NCBI GenBank assembly: GCA_014380605.1
Contig: JACMJO010000532.1
Span: 1-9,167 of the forward strand
From: Fimbriimonadaceae bacterium
GTDB taxonomy: Bacteria > Armatimonadota > Fimbriimonadia > Fimbriimonadales > Fimbriimonadaceae
Reading direction: 5' to 3'
DNA: 9,167 bases
Translations under genes and position numbers: made by a program
Shown: piece after piece, positions 6,906 through 9,167 of the stretch
How the letters are laid out: each line of letters starts with the position of its first letter
How positions within the stretch are numbered: position 1 is the stretch's first letter
The notes under the pieces: generated by a model
What the model saw: only the letters and a program-made list of their open reading frames with translations
What the model was told of the DNA's origin: nothing
The model's database searches: none

Positions 6906-7897
6906 CCTCGGGCTTTAACTGCGGTGGCGGGCGAGTCGGCAAACAAACCATCGACCCCAGCGGCGATGAACCGCTTGATCTCTTCCTCTGGTTCACCGGC
7001 AAGGTTTTTCGGCAGGAACTGGTCTTCGTTCCTAAAAGTCCAAACATGCACAAGCAGGCCCGACTGCTTGGCGTCGCGAACCAAAGAGGAAGGCTCGCCA
7101 AGGTTGCCCTCGGCATTGCGAGGGATCACATAGTCCTTGTAAACGCCAACGCCATCTGCATACATCGAAATCTCGGTAAGTCCCCCGGGTGAAACCAGTT
7201 GGGTATAGGTGCGCTTATCCTCCGTCAGGTTCCAGTCGAACGGTCTCCCGACTGCATCGATGAGTTGGATAAGCCTGGCTTTGGTCCTTCGACGGAGACC
7301 CTTGAGGTTGCTCTGCTCAAAGGATTGAATGAAGATCGGGGCGTCCTTCTTGTCGTATCCATACCTTTTGACCAAGTCCACAAGCGGCGTTTCCAGGGGC
7401 AGATCCATCATCCCGAAGTACGTGGAGTGCTTCGTTTCTGGGTACACGCCAACCGTCTTGCCCGACTTCTTCCTCCAGTCCCGGAGTAGCTTTAGAACCT
7501 CCTCAAAGGTCGGAACCTCAAACTGTCCGTCGTAAGCCGTATTAGCCTTGCGGACATCGGGCAAGCGCTCCTTCGCTCGGAGAGTCTTCAACTCCTTGAG
7601 CGTGAAATCTTCGGTAAACCAACCCTCGAACGTCTTGCCGTCGATCTCCTTCTTGGTTTTTCTGGCCGCAAACTCGGATTTCGCGGCGACGTCAGTCGTC
7701 GTGCCAATCTCGTTCTCGTGTCGACAGACCAAAACGCCATCTTTGGTGATGACCAGATCCGGTTCGATGAAGTCCGCGCCTTGCTCTAGGGCAAGTTGGT
7801 ATGCGGCTAGAGTGTGCTCAGGCCGTTCCCCACTCGCGCCGCGATGGGCGATGACGATGGGCGGGGCAAAAGTGATGGCGGCGATGATGGTTAGCAT
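6902..7897 (-). CDS. Glycerophosphodiester phosphodiesterase, probably exported (GDPD/GlpQ-like)
   Basis: The 331-residue product has the GDPD TIM-barrel signature. HRG at 18-20 begins the site, with Glu45 and Asp47 (IEPDLVITKDG) as metal ligands and His60 (RHE) as the second catalytic histidine. Glu154 (VYPETK) is a further metal ligand, and the chain closes with HVWTFRNED and GVDGLFADSP. The enzyme hydrolyses glycerophosphodiesters to sn-glycerol 3-phosphate plus an alcohol, and needs a divalent cation, usually calcium in periplasmic forms. The insertion between residues about 65 and 125 and the overall length fit GlpQ-type enzymes rather than short cytosolic ones. Residues 1-12 (MLTIIAAITFAP) are a very short uncharged leader. 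An in-frame stop at 7910-7912 fixes the start. The stop codon overlaps that of the convergent protease gene by four bases. Confidence 0.93.
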   Translation of the reverse strand: MLTIIAAITFAPPIVIAHRGASGERPEHTLAAYQLALEQGADFIEPDLVITKDGVLVCRHENEIGTTTDVAAKSEFAARKTKKEIDGKTFEGWFTEDFTLKELKTLRAKERLPDVRKANTAYDGQFEVPTFEEVLKLLRDWRKKSGKTVGVYPETKHSTYFGMMDLPLETPLVDLVKRYGYDKKDAPIFIQSFEQSNLKGLRRRTKARLIQLIDAVGRPFDWNLTEDKRTYTQLVSPGGLTEISMYADGVGVYKDYVIPRNAEGNLGEPSSLVRDAKQSGLLVHVWTFRNEDQFLPKNLAGEPEEEIKRFIAAGVDGLFADSPATAVKARG

Positions 7898-7916
7898 AGT
7901 CCCAGATACTCAGACG

Positions 7917-7935
7917 ATGTTTCAAGGTGAAACAT
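7917..7935. promoter_or_regulatory. Operator-like perfect palindrome in a divergent intergenic region
   Basis: ATGTTTCA (7917-7924) and TGAAACAT (7928-7935) are perfect inverted repeats around AGG. The element lies between the divergent starts at 7897 and 7976. It is centred about 49 bases before the predicted start of the plus-strand membrane gene and about 29 bases before the GDPD ATG. Its length and symmetry fit a dimeric regulator site. No regulator gene is visible in the window. Confidence 0.5.
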
Positions 7936-7963
7936 TCTTTAAGGTTCCAAGACCTTTGTGAAT

Positions 7964-7969
7964 TAGAAT
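7964..7969 (+). promoter_or_regulatory. -10-like hexamer six bases before a GTG start
   Basis: TAGAAT (5/6 to TATAAT) ends 6 bases before the GTG at 7976, with no Shine-Dalgarno sequence between. No good -35 is seen at 16-18 bases. This is weaker evidence than the two comparable sites near 3072 and 3203, but it has the same geometry. Confidence 0.4.
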
Positions 7970-7975
7970 GCAACT

Positions 7976-8848
7976 GTGCGAGATCAGTTCGGGAATTGGC
8001 AGGGTTACCGGCGCGAAAGGCCGTGGCTTGCCGTTTTGCGATACACGATAAAGAAGGCAAGGCAGAAAGACTGGCTGATTGCAACGGCTATTGGAATTAT
8101 GTGGGCTCTCATATGCGTCCTACGGGGAAGTCGCAATCCACAAGGCGAGCCTGAGTGGGAAACCGCATTCTTCGTCGGCGGCGCAGCTGCGGTGGCATTC
8201 CTCTTCGCCAATGTGGCTGGTCGCCGACAACAGAGAATCTTCGGAACTGTACTCCCGATCAAAACAGAGCCTTGGATATCCGTTGTCCACTCGGTTGATA
8301 ATGAGCCGCAGGGAAATCAAACTGAGCTTGGTTCGGCAACAATTGACAAGGGAATGCTCATTTACTCAGGCGAGCGGTCCTCATTTCAGTTCCCGCTGAA
8401 CGAGTTAAGGATCCTCAAATGGGATCGATCGAGGAGCACTATCGATCTGGAGTTTACCGCCACCGGACAAACGCTGTCCCTCGCCAATAACTACCCCGAG
8501 AAACATGCTTCCTGGGCCCTATTTATCGAGGAAATCAAGCATGGTTCTACACCAGGCTCTCGTCCCGCTGCGCTTCCTCCCAAGCGAATCCACAGCACGT
8601 CTCTGGCCGCAGTTTGGGGAGTTACGATACTTTTTTCAGCGAGTGCACTTGAGAGCTTGTCGTGGCAGATGGCAGCACCCTTACCCATGGAACGCGATCT
8701 GGGCTTCGCCTTAACCTATCTGCTATGGGTCTTCATACTGGTGTCCCTCATGCTTTTCGCGAATCTTTGGTATTGGAGGCATATGCGCGAGTATGAGCGC
8801 AAGAAGGCAATCGCTCGTCATGGTGCTATACCACCAACGGCTAGCTAG
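7976..8848 (+). CDS. Four-helix membrane protein of unknown function with a cytoplasmic middle domain
   Basis: The 290-residue product starts at GTG. An in-frame TAG at 7964-7966 blocks extension, and the next ATG lies inside the first membrane helix. Hydrophobic helices are at about 33-49, 63-81, 209-226 and 243-267. Basic clusters at 12-31, 83-87 and 268-277 flank them on the inner side, which gives both ends and the middle domain a cytoplasmic location. The middle part (about 85-205) is beta-rich and contains TIDKGMLIYSGERSSFQFPLNEL followed by LKWDR, reminiscent of a bacterial PH-like fold. That resemblance is an impression only. I recognise no named family. The gene stands alone, divergent from the GDPD, and a shared palindrome lies between them. 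Confidence 0.8.
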   Translation: MRDQFGNWQGYRRERPWLAVLRYTIKKARQKDWLIATAIGIMWALICVLRGSRNPQGEPEWETAFFVGGAAAVAFLFANVAGRRQQRIFGTVLPIKTEPWISVVHSVDNEPQGNQTELGSATIDKGMLIYSGERSSFQFPLNELRILKWDRSRSTIDLEFTATGQTLSLANNYPEKHASWALFIEEIKHGSTPGSRPAALPPKRIHSTSLAAVWGVTILFSASALESLSWQMAAPLPMERDLGFALTYLLWVFILVSLMLFANLWYWRHMREYERKKAIARHGAIPPTAS

Positions 8849-8932
8849 CCATCTCCACGTCATGACGCTTCAGTTACCGGGCATGAAGTAGCCAGCGAAA
8901 GCGACTACTGGCATCACGTGAGCAAGTCACTA
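8839..8932. repeat. Cluster of small palindromes after the membrane-protein gene
   Basis: GGCTAGCTAGCC (8839-8850) is a perfect 12-base palindrome containing the stop codon of the membrane gene. CGTCATGACG (8858-8867) is a perfect 10-base palindrome. Further on, GCCAG...CTGGC and AGTAG...CTACT can form alternative small hairpins around a GCGAAAGC core, between about 8886 and 8911. They may slow polymerase or act as 3'-end structure. None has a T-tract, so I do not call a terminator here. Confidence 0.35.
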
Positions 8933-8949
8933 CATGCTCTCCTAAAAAC

Positions 8950-8984
8950 AAAAGAGGCGAGATCAAACTGATCTCGCCTCTTTT
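8950..8984 (-). terminator. Strong intrinsic terminator for the rightmost minus-strand gene
   Basis: AAAAGAGGCGAGATCA (8950-8965) pairs perfectly over 16 bases with its complement at 8969-8984 around a 3-base loop. On the minus strand the hairpin begins 19 bases after the stop at 9004-9006 and runs into TTTTGTTTTT. This is a textbook Rho-independent terminator. The near-symmetric A/T flanks mean it may also stop plus-strand transcripts from the membrane-protein gene. Confidence 0.92.
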
Positions 8985-9003
8985 ACAATACCAATGCGAC
9001 CGA

Positions 9004-9167
9004 CTATCTACGAGGCCGGAAACGGGTGTTCACGTTCTCGTCGTCTCCGCCAGTCCGCTTCGGGAATGCATCGGGTACTTCGGGAGTGTTTACCACTGCA
9101 GTGCTTTCGCCAGGAGCCTCGCGGGGAGGTCGATCGCCTTGGTCTCGAGGTCCACGATCTCCGCCGC
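9004..9167 (-). CDS. C-terminal 53 residues of an unidentified gene, Arg/Gly/Pro-rich tail (partial)
   Basis: An open frame enters from the right edge on the minus strand and ends at TAG (9004-9006). The visible tail starts GGDRGPRDQGDRPPREAPGE, continues through an acidic/Pro stretch (NTPEVPDAF) and ends NVNTRFRPRR. It is a low-complexity, charged, probably disordered extension of the kind found on RNA-binding proteins, helicases or some ribosomal and envelope proteins. The tail alone does not identify the gene. The strong terminator immediately downstream supports a real, well-expressed gene end and this reading frame. Confidence 0.7.
   Translation of the reverse strand, partial: GGDRGPRDQGDRPPREAPGESTAVVNTPEVPDAFPKRTGGDDENVNTRFRPRR

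Noticed and set aside
7968..8051. ATG at 7968 as the start of the divergent plus-strand gene
   Set aside because: It is in another frame that stops after 27 codons; the GTG at 7976 opens the long frame with good membrane topology.

Overview
The window is 9.2 kb of bacterial chromosome with no phage, plasmid, insertion sequence, CRISPR or RNA gene visible. It holds nine protein genes: seven complete, and one cut at each edge. No intergenic gap exceeds about 160 bases. G+C looks moderate (roughly 53-55% by eye). The gene mix is a GH2 beta-mannosidase, a two-lobed aspartyl protease with PDZ, an exported GDPD and an ARPP-1 protein. Together with very short uncharged leader peptides and apparently leaderless genes, this looks like a free-living Armatimonadota (Fimbriimonadia-like) genome. 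That taxonomic guess is low confidence and rests on general impression, not on a marker gene.

Layout. (1) 1-643, minus strand: the start of an unrecognised secreted protein, with a convincing promoter in the divergent gap. (2) 766-1809, plus: an ARPP-1 domain protein with a strong Shine-Dalgarno sequence. (3) 1893-3064, minus: a two-gene operon joined by a 1-base TAATG overlap. It encodes a cytoplasmic-looking peptidoglycan-binding protein with a possible L,D-transpeptidase-like Cys site, then a small three-helix membrane protein. (4) 3217-5691, plus: beta-mannosidase, divergent from the operon. (5) 5748-6905, plus: exported aspartyl protease-PDZ protein. It overlaps tail-to-tail by 4 bases with (6) 6902-7897, minus: exported glycerophosphodiester phosphodiesterase. 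(7) 7976-8848, plus: four-helix membrane protein of unknown role, divergent from the GDPD across an operator-like palindrome. (8) 9004-9167, minus: the Arg/Gly/Pro-rich C-terminal end of another gene, closed by a near-perfect intrinsic terminator.

The genes do not form one obvious pathway. The common theme is envelope and extracytoplasmic scavenging: glycan trimming, phosphodiester cleavage, proteolysis and wall binding. The most interesting signals are at starts. Three starts have a -10-like hexamer 6-8 bases upstream and no Shine-Dalgarno sequence, which points to leaderless mRNAs. Four other starts, fixed by nearby upstream stops, open with hydrophobic leaders that lack any basic residue. 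The coupled wall-protein/small-membrane-protein pair is the best candidate for an undescribed small system, but its function is speculative.
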